NCBI RefSeq assembly: GCF_035920365.1
Contig: NZ_CP109150.1
Location: forward strand, 7,192,001 to 7,256,000
From: Micromonospora sp. NBC_01740
GTDB lineage: Bacteria; Actinomycetota; Actinomycetes; Mycobacteriales; Micromonosporaceae
Direction: 5' to 3'
Length of the DNA stretch: 64,000 nucleotides
Of this stretch, positions 18,634 through 27,771 are shown one piece after another. Both the position numbers and the translations under genes were made by a program. Every line of letters begins with the position of its first letter. Position 1 is the stretch's first letter. The notes beneath the pieces are model-generated. The model did not search any database. It saw only the letters and a list, made by a program, of their open reading frames with translations, and was not told the origin of the DNA.

Positions 18634-18948
18634 CAGAGCCCTCCCACGCGCGCCGGTCCGACACTTAACGAAGGTTCAGTCGCTCTCATACCCCGGGACG
18701 GACCACCGGCAATCCCGGTGCCAAGCCGGCCGGTGGGCGAAGGCTAAGCGAACTTCGCGTGGCCCGGGACCGTTCGGTGACAATAGGCACAGCTATCACG
18801 ACTATCCGCGTTCGTACCGGTTTTTGGGAACGCTTCCACGCGCACGATCACGCATTTCCGGCTCCGCCTCGTATTCTTGGCCGCACGCTTTTCGGTGAAC
18901 CTCACCTTTGCCATAACCGCCGCAAATACACCCCTCGGAGCCGACGCC
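18634..18948. other. Divergent intergenic region ppdK / hexosaminidase
   Basis: These 315 bp hold the promoters of two divergent genes. The right half (18770-18935) is comparatively AT-rich and contains the CebR-like palindrome at 18825-18838. In-frame TTG (18877) and GTG (18895) codons also exist as alternative hexosaminidase starts. I see no separate gene. Confidence 0.6.
18825..18838 (+). promoter_or_regulatory. CebR-like LacI-family operator candidate
   Basis: TGGGAACGCTTCCA matches the Streptomyces CebR operator consensus TGGGAGCGCTCCCA at 12 of 14 positions. It lies about 110 bp before the chosen hexosaminidase start, in an AT-rich promoter region. LacI-family control by a sugar is plausible. 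No LacI-type gene is in the window. Confidence 0.5.
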
Positions 18949-20883
18949 GTGCCAGCCGTTCCCACCGCCGCCCCGGAGCCGCTCGACCCGTCCCGCGCCG
19001 CCGGGGTGGACGAGCGGGAGCCCGGCCACCGCGCCCTACCGGTCCACGAACCGGCCGCCGCCGAGCTGGCCCGGGCGGCGACCCGGGCCGCCGACGACCT
19101 GCTCACCCCGCCGCCCGGGACCGCCGACGACCTGCCCGTCACGCCGCCCGCAACCACCGACGACCTACTCACCCCGCCGCCCGGGACCGCCGACGACCTG
19201 CCCGTCACGCCGGCCCGGGTCCGGCTGGGCGACGTCGTGCCCGCCCCGGAGCGGGTCACGCCGGTCCCGGGCGCCGACTTCGTCCTCACGCCCGACGCGG
19301 CGATCCGGGTGAACGGCGACGACGACGCCCGCGCCGTCGCCGGACAGCTGGCCGCCCTGCTCCGGCCGGCCACCGGCTACCCGCTGCCGGTGACCGACGC
19401 CACCCGACCGGAGCCGGCCGGCGGCATCACCCTGACGCTGGCCGTCTCCGCCGACCTCGGCCCGGAGGGCTACCGGCTCGACGTGACGCCCGACGGCGTA
19501 CGGATCGAGGCCGCCACCCCGGCCGGGCTCTTCCACGGCGTGCAGACGCTGCGGCAACTCCTGCCCGCCGCCATCGAGAGCGCGGTGCCGGTCGCCGAGC
19601 ACTGGGCGCTGCCCGGCGGTTCGATCACCGACCGGCCCCGGTTCCCCTACCGGGGGGCGATGCTCGACGTGGCCCGGCACTTCTTCGGCGTACCGGACGT
19701 GCTGCGGGTGATCGACCACCTGGCCCGCTACAAGCTCAACCACCTGCACCTGCACCTCACCGACGACCAGGGCTGGCGGATCGCGATCGACTCCTGGCCC
19801 CGGCTGGCGGAGGTCGGCGGGGCGGGCGAGGTGGGCGGCGGCCCGGGCGGGCACTACACGCGCGACGACTACCGGCGGATCGTCGCCTACGCCGCCGAGC
19901 GGCACGTCACCGTGGTGCCGGAGATCGACCTGCCGGGCCACACCAACGCCGCGCTGACCGCGTACGGCGAGTTGGCCCCGGACGGCACCGCGCCGCCGCC
20001 GTACACCGGCACCGAGGTCGGCTTCAGCTACGTCGACCCCACCAACGAGCGGACGTACGAGTTCGTCGCCGACGTGCTGGGCGAGATCGCGGCGCTCACC
20101 CCCGGGCCGTGGCTGCACATCGGGGGCGACGAGGCGTTCAAGGTACGTCCCGACGCGTACGCGGCCTTCGTCGAGCGGACCCAGCGCATCGTCGCCGGAA
20201 CCGGCAAGACGGCGGTGGGCTGGCACCAGATCGCGCCCGTCGCGCACGCCGAGGGGCGGGTGCTCCAGTGGTGGGGCACCAAGGGCGAGGACCCGGTCAC
20301 GGCGGACGCCGTCCACCGGGGGGCGCGGCTCGTCCTCTCCCCCGGCAACCACGCCTACCTCGACATGAAGTACGCCCCGGACACCCCCATCGGGCACGAC
20401 TGGGCCGGCCTGATCGACGTGCGGCGGGCGTACGACTGGGATCCCGGCACCCACGTGGCCGGCGTGCCGGCCGACGCGGTGCTGGGCGTGGAGGCGCCGC
20501 TGTGGACCGAGTCGGTCACCTCGCGGGCCGAGGTCGAGTTCATGCTCTTCCCGCGCCTGCCCGCGATCGCCGAGCTGGGCTGGTCGCCCCGCGCGACGCA
20601 CGACTGGGCCGGGTTCCGCGACCGGCTGGCAGGGCACGGCCCGCGCTGGGCCGCGGCCGGCATGGCCTTCCACCGCTCACCGGAGATCCCCTGGCCCGCC
20701 GAGCGGCCAGCTCCCGCCGAGCGGCAGGCGGCGATCCCCACCCAAGCCGCGCATCCGACTCCCACCGGGCCGCGCACGGCGGTCCCCACCCAGACCGACC
20801 AGCCAACTCCCACCAGGCCGCGCACGGCGGCCCCCATCCAAACCAACCCCGAGGAGGCCTCCGCGCCAGGCCCGTCCGCCTGA
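18949..20883 (+). CDS. GH20 beta-N-acetylhexosaminidase with repeat-rich tails
   Basis: Removes terminal N-acetylglucosamine/galactosamine residues from chito-oligosaccharides or glycans. The GTG start at 18949 follows GGAG at 18937 and gives 644 residues. Residues about 50-90 are two copies of a 22-residue Pro/Asp repeat. A GH20b-like N-domain then leads to the barrel: ARYKLNHLHLHLTDDQGWRI, VVPEIDLPGHTNAAL and the catalytic pair D394-E395 in HIGGDEAF. The last 60 residues are a Pro/Thr tail with 16-residue repeats. With this start no signal peptide is present; the TTG at 18877 would add a weakly hydrophobic segment. A LacI-type operator candidate is upstream. Confidence 0.92.
   Translation: MPAVPTAAPEPLDPSRAAGVDEREPGHRALPVHEPAAAELARAATRAADDLLTPPPGTADDLPVTPPATTDDLLTPPPGTADDLPVTPARVRLGDVVPAPERVTPVPGADFVLTPDAAIRVNGDDDARAVAGQLAALLRPATGYPLPVTDATRPEPAGGITLTLAVSADLGPEGYRLDVTPDGVRIEAATPAGLFHGVQTLRQLLPAAIESAVPVAEHWALPGGSITDRPRFPYRGAMLDVARHFFGVPDVLRVIDHLARYKLNHLHLHLTDDQGWRIAIDSWPRLAEVGGAGEVGGGPGGHYTRDDYRRIVAYAAERHVTVVPEIDLPGHTNAALTAYGELAPDGTAPPPYTGTEVGFSYVDPTNERTYEFVADVLGEIAALTPGPWLHIGGDEAFKVRPDAYAAFVERTQRIVAGTGKTAVGWHQIAPVAHAEGRVLQWWGTKGEDPVTADAVHRGARLVLSPGNHAYLDMKYAPDTPIGHDWAGLIDVRRAYDWDPGTHVAGVPADAVLGVEAPLWTESVTSRAEVEFMLFPRLPAIAELGWSPRATHDWAGFRDRLAGHGPRWAAAGMAFHRSPEIPWPAERPAPAERQAAIPTQAAHPTPTGPRTAVPTQTDQPTPTRPRTAAPIQTNPEEASAPGPSA
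19093..19212 (+). repeat. In-frame 66-bp tandem repeat in hexosaminidase N terminus
   Basis: Two copies start at 19093 and 19159. They encode DDLLTPPPGTADDLPVTPP followed by ATT, then the same block again up to PVTPA. The copies are nearly identical at DNA level, so this is a recent duplication. The product would be an acidic, proline-rich flexible linker. Confidence 0.9.
20731..20847 (+). repeat. In-frame 48-bp tandem repeat in hexosaminidase C terminus
   Basis: Sixteen-residue units start at 20731 and 20779, with a partial third at 20827. Their pattern is A-x-P-T-Q-x-x-x-P-T-P-T-x-P-R-T. They form a Pro/Thr-rich tail after the catalytic barrel. The repeat unit differs from the N-terminal one. 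Confidence 0.88.
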
Positions 20884-21009
20884 CGCCCGCGCCCAACGCC
20901 CCCATCCCCGCCGCGGTGGCGGTCGCCGCCGCCATCGCGGTCGTCACCGGGTCACCTGGCTCACCCCGGTTACCGGATCACCCGGGTTCACGGGTCACCC
21001 AGGTCCACC

Positions 21010-21041
21010 GGATCAACGGATCAACGGATCAACGGATCACC
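21010..21041. repeat. Four tandem 8-bp repeats
   Basis: The unit GGATCAAC occurs at 21010, 21018 and 21026, and the fourth copy at 21034 is GGATCACC. The repeats abut the hairpin element at 21045-21098. Such arrays vary by slippage. Confidence 0.9.
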
Positions 21042-21044
21042 GGT

Positions 21045-21098
21045 GGAGATCTTGGTACGAGATGGCCCCTGGAGGGGCGGTTTCTAACCAAGATCTCC
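21045..21098. repeat. 54-bp palindromic hairpin element (element E)
   Basis: The arms GGAGATCTTGGT (21045-21056) and ACCAAGATCTCC (21087-21098) pair perfectly over 12 bp. The 30-base interior also pairs end to end, including a GCCCC/GGGGC stem, so the whole element folds into one long hairpin. It lies about 160 bp after the hexosaminidase stop and may terminate that transcript, or be a dispersed structured repeat. Confidence 0.8.
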
Positions 21099-21212
21099 GG
21101 TAGAAGCCCAGCGGACGGACGCGAGAGTGGGCACCGACGGGGTGTGGCCCGCCGTGCCCGGCGCAGGGACGGGGCGGTGGCGGTCGCCGCTGCCGTCGCG
21201 GTCGCGGTCACC

Positions 21213-21266
21213 GTGACGGTCACGGGTGCCGTGGCGGTCACGGGCGCCGCGACGGTCACGGGTGCC
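21213..21266. repeat. Three tandem 18-bp repeats
   Basis: The units at 21213, 21231 and 21249 share the pattern GNGNCGGTCACGGGNGCC. They sit within a longer run of alternating GTC/GCG triplets from 21177 to 21290. They look like low-complexity sequence, not a gene. Confidence 0.8.
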
Positions 21267-21410
21267 GTCGCCATCGCCGTCGCGGATGCCTCTCGATCTC
21301 GGGGTCAGGGCGGTTTCGCCTGACGCGTCACGCAGGGCACGTACCGCCGGTTGCCGGGGTGCCCATTGCTGGCGGGCGCGCGGACAGGCGGCACGGATGC
21401 GCTCCTCGGG

Positions 21411-21552
21411 GCGCTGTCGAGCTGATGTCGTAGACGATTCAGCGGTGCCGTCCGTTCCGGGCCGGAGAGGCGTGGGGATTGGGCGCGGAAAGAAGTCGCG
21501 GTTCGTGCCGTCGGGGCAGCGTGAGTCGTTTACGACATCAGCTCGACAGCGC
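21411..21552. repeat. 142-bp element with 31-bp inverted termini (element D)
   Basis: The left terminus 21411-21441 and the right terminus 21522-21552 are inverted copies matching at 29 of 31 positions. Their shared core is GAGCTGATGTCGTA. The 80-bp centre carries GTGCCGTC near both ends. No transposase or ORF lies inside. It resembles a non-autonomous MITE-like or structured RNA element. Confidence 0.85.
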
Positions 21553-21945
21553 GCTCGCCGCCCCATGCTGCACCCGACGACCGACGGCGGCAGACTGCGA
21601 CGGGCTGCGACGGGCTGTGGAGTCGTGGGAGTTTTGTCCGCTTCGAAGTGTCCGAGTCCGTGCCTGGATGTCCGTCGCCGTCCGGTGCGTCCCGTGGCCG
21701 GCGCCACCTCAGCGGCGGAATCGTGGGCCGGTGCGGGCCGTTGAACATGGCATACCCACGGCGCCTCCCCCGCGCGCCACGGTGGCCCGACCGGCCGGCG
21801 GAATGACTGGCCGACCCGGGTCGTTGAGACATCCCGGACGCCCGAGCAGGCCCCCCACCGCCGGAGCGATCCGTTCTGACTTCCCCCTCGCGGCACGCCG
21901 CTCCCCCGCGCGTCCGCGTACCCCCGATCGAAAGGTGCTGCCATC

Positions 21946-22596
21946 ATGCGTACCGACATCCTGCGTAAGACCGCTCTGACCGCTGCCGGGCTCGCCTTCA
22001 CCGGCGGCGCCATCGCCGGCCCCGTCACCACCGCCCTCGCCGCCCCCACCACCCCCGTGTCGGCCTCGGTCGCACAGGACCGCAAGGGTGGCGAGCGCGA
22101 ACTCGGCGTGCGCTACGAGGCACAGCCCAACTTCTACTACTGCGGCCCCGCCGCCGCCCGCAACGCCCTCAGCGTGCAGGGCAAGAACATCGACGTCGAC
22201 GGCATGGCCCAGCGCATGGGCACCACCGAAGCCGGCACCAACTCCATCAACGACATCACCCCCGTCCTCAACAAGGAGACCGGCAAGGACGCCTACCAGT
22301 CGGTGGAGATCCCCGGCGCCAAGGCCGACGACAAGCAGACCGACAAGCTACGCGGCGACATCGTCACCGCCATCGACGAAGGCCACGCCATCGTCGCCAA
22401 CATCGCCGGCACCGCCACCGACACCGACGGCACCACCCACTCCTTCGAGGGCGGGCACTACATCAGCGTCGTCGGCTACCGCGACAACGGCAACACCGTC
22501 ACCATCGCCGACTCCGCCAACCCCAACCAGGCCTCCTACCGCATGAGCGTCGACAACCTCGCCGACTGGATCGCCACCCGCGGCTACACCGCCTGA
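21946..22596 (+). CDS. Secreted C39-like cysteine peptidase
   Basis: A 216-residue exported protein of the peptidase C39-like fold. The signal peptide covers about residues 1-33, with cleavage near ALAA. The catalytic cysteine C66 lies in NFYYCGPAAARNAL. H171 lies in EGGHYISVVGY and D189 in TIADSAN, giving a papain-like Cys-His-Asp arrangement. Free C39-like domains differ from those fused to bacteriocin exporters, and no ABC transporter or leader peptide gene is adjacent. It could cleave extracellular peptides or wall-linked proteins. The ATG follows GAAAGGTG. A strong intrinsic terminator lies 70 bp downstream. Confidence 0.88.
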   Translation: MRTDILRKTALTAAGLAFTGGAIAGPVTTALAAPTTPVSASVAQDRKGGERELGVRYEAQPNFYYCGPAAARNALSVQGKNIDVDGMAQRMGTTEAGTNSINDITPVLNKETGKDAYQSVEIPGAKADDKQTDKLRGDIVTAIDEGHAIVANIAGTATDTDGTTHSFEGGHYISVVGYRDNGNTVTIADSANPNQASYRMSVDNLADWIATRGYTA

Positions 22597-22667
22597 CCCC
22601 ACAGCGACACACCAACACACCACCCAGCACCGCGCACCACCCAGCGACAGGCGCACCACACAGCGAC

Positions 22668-22699
22668 AAGGGCCGACCCCCACAAGGGGCCGGCCCTTT
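22668..22699 (+). terminator. Intrinsic terminator of the C39-like peptidase gene
   Basis: AAGGGCCG (22668-22675) pairs with CGGCCCTT (22691-22698). An inner CCCC/GGGG extends the stem, and a TTTC run follows. Just upstream is a roughly 20-bp direct repeat around CGCACCAC and CAGCGACA. Confidence 0.85.
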
Positions 22700-22800
22700 C
22701 GTCGTCTTCACCTTCACCCAGCATCCGCAGCCGGGCAGGCCGGGGCCGAGCCGCAGCCGGGAGCGCCGAGGCAGCCGAGGCCCGGGTGGCGGCCGAGGGC

Positions 22801-23973
22801 TCAGCCGCCCGAGTCAGCCAGTTCGGCGCCCTCCGGGACGGTGTCGTCGTCGCGGCTGGCCAGCCAGCCGTCCGGCAGGAAGACCTTGCCGGGCGAGTTG
22901 GTGCGGCCGCGCGGCTGGCCCAAGGTGGCCACGGGAAAGGGCTCGGTCGGGTCCAGCTTGCCGAGCAGGTCGTCGAGCTGGGCCAGGCTCTCGATCATGG
23001 CCAGCTCGCGGCGCAGCTCGCTGCCGACCGGGAAGCCCTTGAGGTACCAGGCGACGTGCTTGCGGAAGTCGGTGCAGCCGTCCCGCTCGCCCCGGGCGGG
23101 GGTACGGGAGCCGGCGGTGAACTGGTCGACCAGCAGTTCGGCGTGACGGCGCATCGTCCGCGCCACCTCGCCGAGGGTGGGCAGGCGGCGTTCCGGGCGG
23201 CCGTCGAACGCGGCCTCCAGGTCGGCGAAGAGCCACGGTCGACCCAGGCAGCCCCGGCCGATCACCACCCCGTCGACGCCCGTGTGCGCCACCATCCGCA
23301 GCGCGTCGTCGGCCTCCCAGATGTCGCCGTTGCCGAGCACCGGCACGTCGAGGGCCTGCTTGAGCGTCGCGATGGCGTCCCAGTCCGCCGTGCCGGAGTA
23401 GCGCTGCGCGGCCGTACGCCCGTGCAGGGCGACCGACGCCACGCCCGCGTCCTGGGCGGCGAGGCCCGCTTCGACGTACGTCAGGTGGTCGTCGTCGATG
23501 CCCTTGCGCATCTTGACCGTGACCGGCACCCCGGCGGGCGACGCGGCGTCCACCGCGGCCCTGACCAGCCGCGCGAAGAGCCGGCGGCGCCACGGCAGCG
23601 CCGAGCCGCCGCCCTTGCGGGTGACCTTGGGAACCGGGCAGCCGAAGTTGAGGTCGATGTGGTCGGCGAGGTCCTTCTCCACCACGATCCGCACGGCGGC
23701 GGCGGTGATCTCGGGGTCGGTGCCGTAGAGCTGGAGGCTGCGGGGCCGCTCGTCGTCGCCGAACGCGATCATGCGCAGCGTCTTCGGGTTCCGCTCGACC
23801 AGCGCGACGGTGGTGATCATCTCGCAGACGTAGATGCCGCCGCCCTGCTCCCGGCAGAGCTGCCGGAAGCCGACGTTGGTGATGCCGGCCATCGGCGCGA
23901 GCACCACCGGCGGCCACACCTCGTGCCGCCCGATGGTCAACGGGCGCAGTGCGGGAACGGTCGGCGCGGTCAC
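22801..23973 (-). CDS. dusB: tRNA-dihydrouridine synthase
   Basis: An FMN-dependent enzyme that reduces uridine in the tRNA D-loop. It has 390 residues from the GTG at 23973. Family motifs are VVLAPMAGITNVGFRQLCRE at the N terminus, LNFGCPVPKVTRKGGGSAL carrying the catalytic cysteine, VKMRKGIDDDHLTY, LHGRTAAQRYSG and VLGNGDIWEADDAL. The C-terminal helical domain follows. It lies 60 bp downstream of glyS on the same strand, probably in one transcript. Confidence 0.96.
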   Translation of the reverse strand: MTAPTVPALRPLTIGRHEVWPPVVLAPMAGITNVGFRQLCREQGGGIYVCEMITTVALVERNPKTLRMIAFGDDERPRSLQLYGTDPEITAAAVRIVVEKDLADHIDLNFGCPVPKVTRKGGGSALPWRRRLFARLVRAAVDAASPAGVPVTVKMRKGIDDDHLTYVEAGLAAQDAGVASVALHGRTAAQRYSGTADWDAIATLKQALDVPVLGNGDIWEADDALRMVAHTGVDGVVIGRGCLGRPWLFADLEAAFDGRPERRLPTLGEVARTMRRHAELLVDQFTAGSRTPARGERDGCTDFRKHVAWYLKGFPVGSELRRELAMIESLAQLDDLLGKLDPTEPFPVATLGQPRGRTNSPGKVFLPDGWLASRDDDTVPEGAELADSGG

Positions 23974-24033
23974 CGGACAAGTGTACGGGCCCCAGCCGGC
24001 GCAACTTCCGCACCGGCCGGGGCCCGCCGCAGC

Positions 24034-25413
<1,380 letters not shown>

Positions 25414-25527
25414 GTTTCCTCCTACGCCGACTGGCGGTCGGCGGGGACGCGGTAAGGACGGAAGGAACAGTTCGGGACAACGGTACGACCCGTGCCGTCC
25501 CGGGCCCAGCAGAATACCGGGGGCGGG

Positions 25528-26103
25528 TCAGCTCACCCCGCACACCTCCATGCCGCCGGTCTGCTGGTCCTGCCCGAGGGTGACCTCCTGCCGGTCCTGC
25601 CGGCCGCCCGTGTAGGTGACGTCGACGGGCACGGTGAGGGAGACGGCGTCCACGTCGCCCACCCGGAAGGTCGCGATCTGCGGCTCGGCGGCCACCCGGC
25701 GCTCGAACTCGCGGCGTGACTCGCGCCGCTGCGCGTCGTCGCAGAGCTGGTCGTACGCCGCGCCGTACTTCCGCTCCACCAGTGCGCGGTAGTAGTCGGT
25801 GGAGACGGTGCGTCCCTGCTCGCGCACGGCCTGCACCCCGGTCACGGCCAGGCCCACCACGGCCGCGCCGCCACCGCCGCAGCAGAGCAGCACGGCGAGC
25901 GCCCCGGCGCCCAGCCCGAGCCAGAGCCGGGTGTTGCGCCCCTCGGTGGGGGGCGCCGCGAACGGCGGGGTGACCCCCGGCCCGGCCGGCGGGGCGGGCA
26001 CGCCCGGGTCCGCCGGCGGGCCGGGCACGGCGGGCGGCTGCGCCCCCTGCTGGCCGGGCGACGGAGGGTACGCCGGCGGGGTCGCCGGTCCGGGAGCGGT
26101 CAT
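25528..26103 (-). CDS. Membrane-anchored hypothetical protein with Pro-rich N terminus
   Basis: A 191-residue protein. The first 55 residues are Pro/Ala/Gly-rich and cytoplasmic. One helix follows (about 60-85, LWLGLGAGALAVLLCCGGGG), then an extracellular domain of about 100 residues with two cysteines (QLCDDA and EVCGVS). The domain has the size and pattern of NTF2/DUF4878-like lipoprotein domains: TDYYRALVERKYGAAYDQLC, then strands ending in VPVDVTYTGG. Function unknown. It is transcribed toward glyS. Confidence 0.8.
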   Translation of the reverse strand: MTAPGPATPPAYPPSPGQQGAQPPAVPGPPADPGVPAPPAGPGVTPPFAAPPTEGRNTRLWLGLGAGALAVLLCCGGGGAAVVGLAVTGVQAVREQGRTVSTDYYRALVERKYGAAYDQLCDDAQRRESRREFERRVAAEPQIATFRVGDVDAVSLTVPVDVTYTGGRQDRQEVTLGQDQQTGGMEVCGVS

Positions 26104-26127
26104 GCAAGCAATGTAGTGCCCACGGGC

Positions 26128-26469
26128 TCAGCGGTAAGGACCAGCGGCCCGATCGCTGGCGGCCGCGACGACGTCCCCGCCCGGGGCGGCGGTGGCGAGC
26201 GCCTCGTACGCCGACGGTTCGTCGAGCGACTCGGCGAGCAGCGGCACAGCGGTGATCTTGACGTCGAAGCCGCCCAGGGCCCGCCGGTAGGTGCCGACCG
26301 ACTCCCACTCGGTGACCAGGCACCAGTGCCGGGGGTCGTCCAGCGCCCGGACCAGTTGGCCGCGCAGGTAACCGGGGCGGGCCGCGAGGGCGGCGAGGGC
26401 GGCGTGCGCCCGCTCGGTGAACTCGTCGGCGACATCGACGTCCACCACGAACCGGTTCGTCACCAGCAC
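26128..26469 (-). CDS. Antibiotic biosynthesis monooxygenase-like (ABM) protein
   Basis: A 113-residue ferredoxin-like alpha-beta barrel protein. VTNRFVVDVDVADEFTERAH is followed by ALAARPGYLRGQLVRALDDP and then WCLVTEWESVGTYRRALGGF, the ABM/DUF3291-type pattern. It starts at the GTG at 26469 with GGAGGAA six bases upstream. Family members include quinone-forming monooxygenases and heme-degrading enzymes, but no substrate is suggested here. It lies back to back with the small membrane-protein gene. Confidence 0.83.
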   Translation of the reverse strand: MLVTNRFVVDVDVADEFTERAHAALAALAARPGYLRGQLVRALDDPRHWCLVTEWESVGTYRRALGGFDVKITAVPLLAESLDEPSAYEALATAAPGGDVVAAASDRAAGPYR

Positions 26470-26496
26470 GGGGTTCCTCCTCGTAGAGTCTGTGGG

Positions 26497-26754
26497 ATGC
26501 AGCGTACGCAGAGCCGGATGCCGGCCCGGTTGGCCCGGGCGAACCCGACGACGGTGTTCCTGGTCACCCTCGTGCTGGTGCTTGTCGCGTTCTTCACCCC
26601 CGGCGTGGTCGGCGGGTTGTTGACCCTGCTGCTCGCCGCGGCCGTGGCCGCGCTGCTGGTCACCACCTGGTCGGTGCAGACGGCGCCGACCCGGGTGATC
26701 CGGCTGGTGGCGCTCACCCTGCTGGTCACCGCGGGCCTGGTGAAGCTGCTCTGA
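26497..26754 (+). CDS. Small two-helix membrane protein
   Basis: An 85-residue protein with a short basic N terminus (MQRTQSRMPARLAR) and two or three hydrophobic segments: TVFLVTLVLVLVAFFTPGVV, LLTLLLAAAVAALLV and the C-terminal VALTLLVTAGLVKLL. It is conserved in actinobacteria as far as I recognise, with no known function. The start at 26497 is only 27 bp from the divergent ABM gene start, so the promoters overlap. Confidence 0.78.
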   Translation: MQRTQSRMPARLARANPTTVFLVTLVLVLVAFFTPGVVGGLLTLLLAAAVAALLVTTWSVQTAPTRVIRLVALTLLVTAGLVKLL

Positions 26755-26773
26755 CATGCAAGCATGCGTTTTT

Positions 26774-26792
26774 GACAATCATTATCGTTGTC
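26774..26792 (+). promoter_or_regulatory. Zur-box-like operator
   Basis: GACAATCATTATCGTTGTC is a 19-bp imperfect palindrome, 7 of 9 pairs symmetric. It is AT-rich in a GC-rich region and ends 16 bp before the znuA start. Its AATCATT core resembles actinobacterial Zur boxes. A short hairpin CATGC-AA-GCATG just upstream is followed by a T-run and may end the preceding gene. Confidence 0.8.
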
Positions 26793-26808
26793 GCGGAGAG
26801 TTCATGGC

Positions 26809-27771
26809 ATGAACATCCGCTCCGCCCCGCGCACCCTGGCCGTCGCCGCCACCGCCCTGCTCGCCCTGGGTGGCGTCACGGCCTGTTCCGACGACGGCAC
26901 GACCGGCGCCGATCCGCAGCGGGTCGACGTGGTGGCCGCCTTCTACCCGTTGCAGTTCCTCGCCGAGCGCATCGGCGGCGACGCGGTGAAGGTGAGCAAC
27001 CTGGTCAAGCCCGGGGCGGAGCCGCACGACCTGGAACTGAACCCGGGCCAGGTCGGCCAGGTCGCCGAGGCGGAGCTGGTCGTGCTCCTCAAGGGCTTCC
27101 AGCCGGCGCTGGACGAGGCCGTCGAGCAGAACGCCAAGGAGCGCGCGTTCGACGTGTCGACCGTGCAGCCGCTGCTTGACGCCGCCGCGGGCGGCCACGA
27201 CCACGAGGGCGGGGAGCACGCCCACCCCGAGGAGCCCGGCCACGAGGAGGGCGGCGCCAAGGACCCGCACCTCTGGCTGGACCCGACCCGCCTCGCCACG
27301 GTCGGCGACAAGCTCGCCGAGCGGCTCGGCCGGGCCGACCCGGACCGCGCCGCCGACTACACGGCCCGCGCCAAGGCGCTGCGCGTCGAGCTGGAGAAGC
27401 TGGACGCCGAGTTCACGGCCGGGCTGAAGACCTGCCAGCGGCGGGAGATCGTGGTGAGCCACACCGCCTTCGGCTACCTGACCGGGCGCTACCAGCTGGA
27501 GCAGATCGGTATCACCGGGCTCAGCCCCGACAACGAGCCGTCCCCGCAGCGCCTGGCCCAGGTCGCCCAGGAGGCCCGGGAGCACAAGGCCACCACGATC
27601 TTCTTCGAGACGCTGGTCAGCCCGAAGGTGGCCGAGACCATCGCCGCCGAGGTCGGCGCGAAGACCGCGGTGCTGGACCCCCTGGAGGGGCTGTCCACCG
27701 GCGGCGGCGACTACCTTTCGGTCATGCGCACCAACCTTGCCACCCTGCGAACGGCGCTGAGCTGCTCGTGA
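26809..27771 (+). CDS. znuA: Zinc ABC transporter substrate-binding lipoprotein ZnuA
   Basis: A cluster A-I metal receptor of 320 residues. The lipobox is GVTAC (LALGGVTAC). The first ligand region is [15 protein letters not shown] His/Glu-rich flexible loop (about 125-150, with [10 protein letters not shown]) is typical of zinc ZnuA proteins. The later regions [18 protein letters not shown] and FFETLVSP complete the site. The ATG at 26809 is preferred because further upstream codons fall in the Zur box. It overlaps znuC by four bases (GTGA). Confidence 0.95.
   Translation: MNIRSAPRTLAVAATALLALGGVTACSDDGTTGADPQRVDVVAAFYPLQFLAERIGGDAVKVSNLVKPGAEPHDLELNPGQVGQVAEAELVVLLKGFQPALDEAVEQNAKERAFDVSTVQPLLDAAAGGHDHEGGEHAHPEEPGHEEGGAKDPHLWLDPTRLATVGDKLAERLGRADPDRAADYTARAKALRVELEKLDAEFTAGLKTCQRREIVVSHTAFGYLTGRYQLEQIGITGLSPDNEPSPQRLAQVAQEAREHKATTIFFETLVSPKVAETIAAEVGAKTAVLDPLEGLSTGGGDYLSVMRTNLATLRTALSCS

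Larger units (their letters stand above)
20884..21945. other. 1.06-kb non-coding stretch rich in repeats and palindromes
   Basis: No frame here has a ribosome-binding site, conserved motif or actinobacterial third-position pattern, so I call no gene. It contains GGNTCACC-type low-complexity sequence (20950-21010), four 8-bp tandem repeats (21010-21041), a 54-bp hairpin (21045-21098), three 18-bp repeats (21213-21266) and a 142-bp element with 31-bp inverted termini (21411-21552). The promoter of the C39-type gene must lie in the last part. This is the least gene-like sequence in the window and may be a degraded or integration-prone site. Confidence 0.7.

Noticed and set aside
21226..21744. 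Open frame within the gap after the hexosaminidase
   Set aside because: It runs through element D, is Arg/Ser-rich and has no start signal or motif.
25414..25527. Possible T-box leader before glyS
   Set aside because: There is a 6-bp hairpin but no T-box bulge (TGGN) with an antiterminator; the leader is also short.
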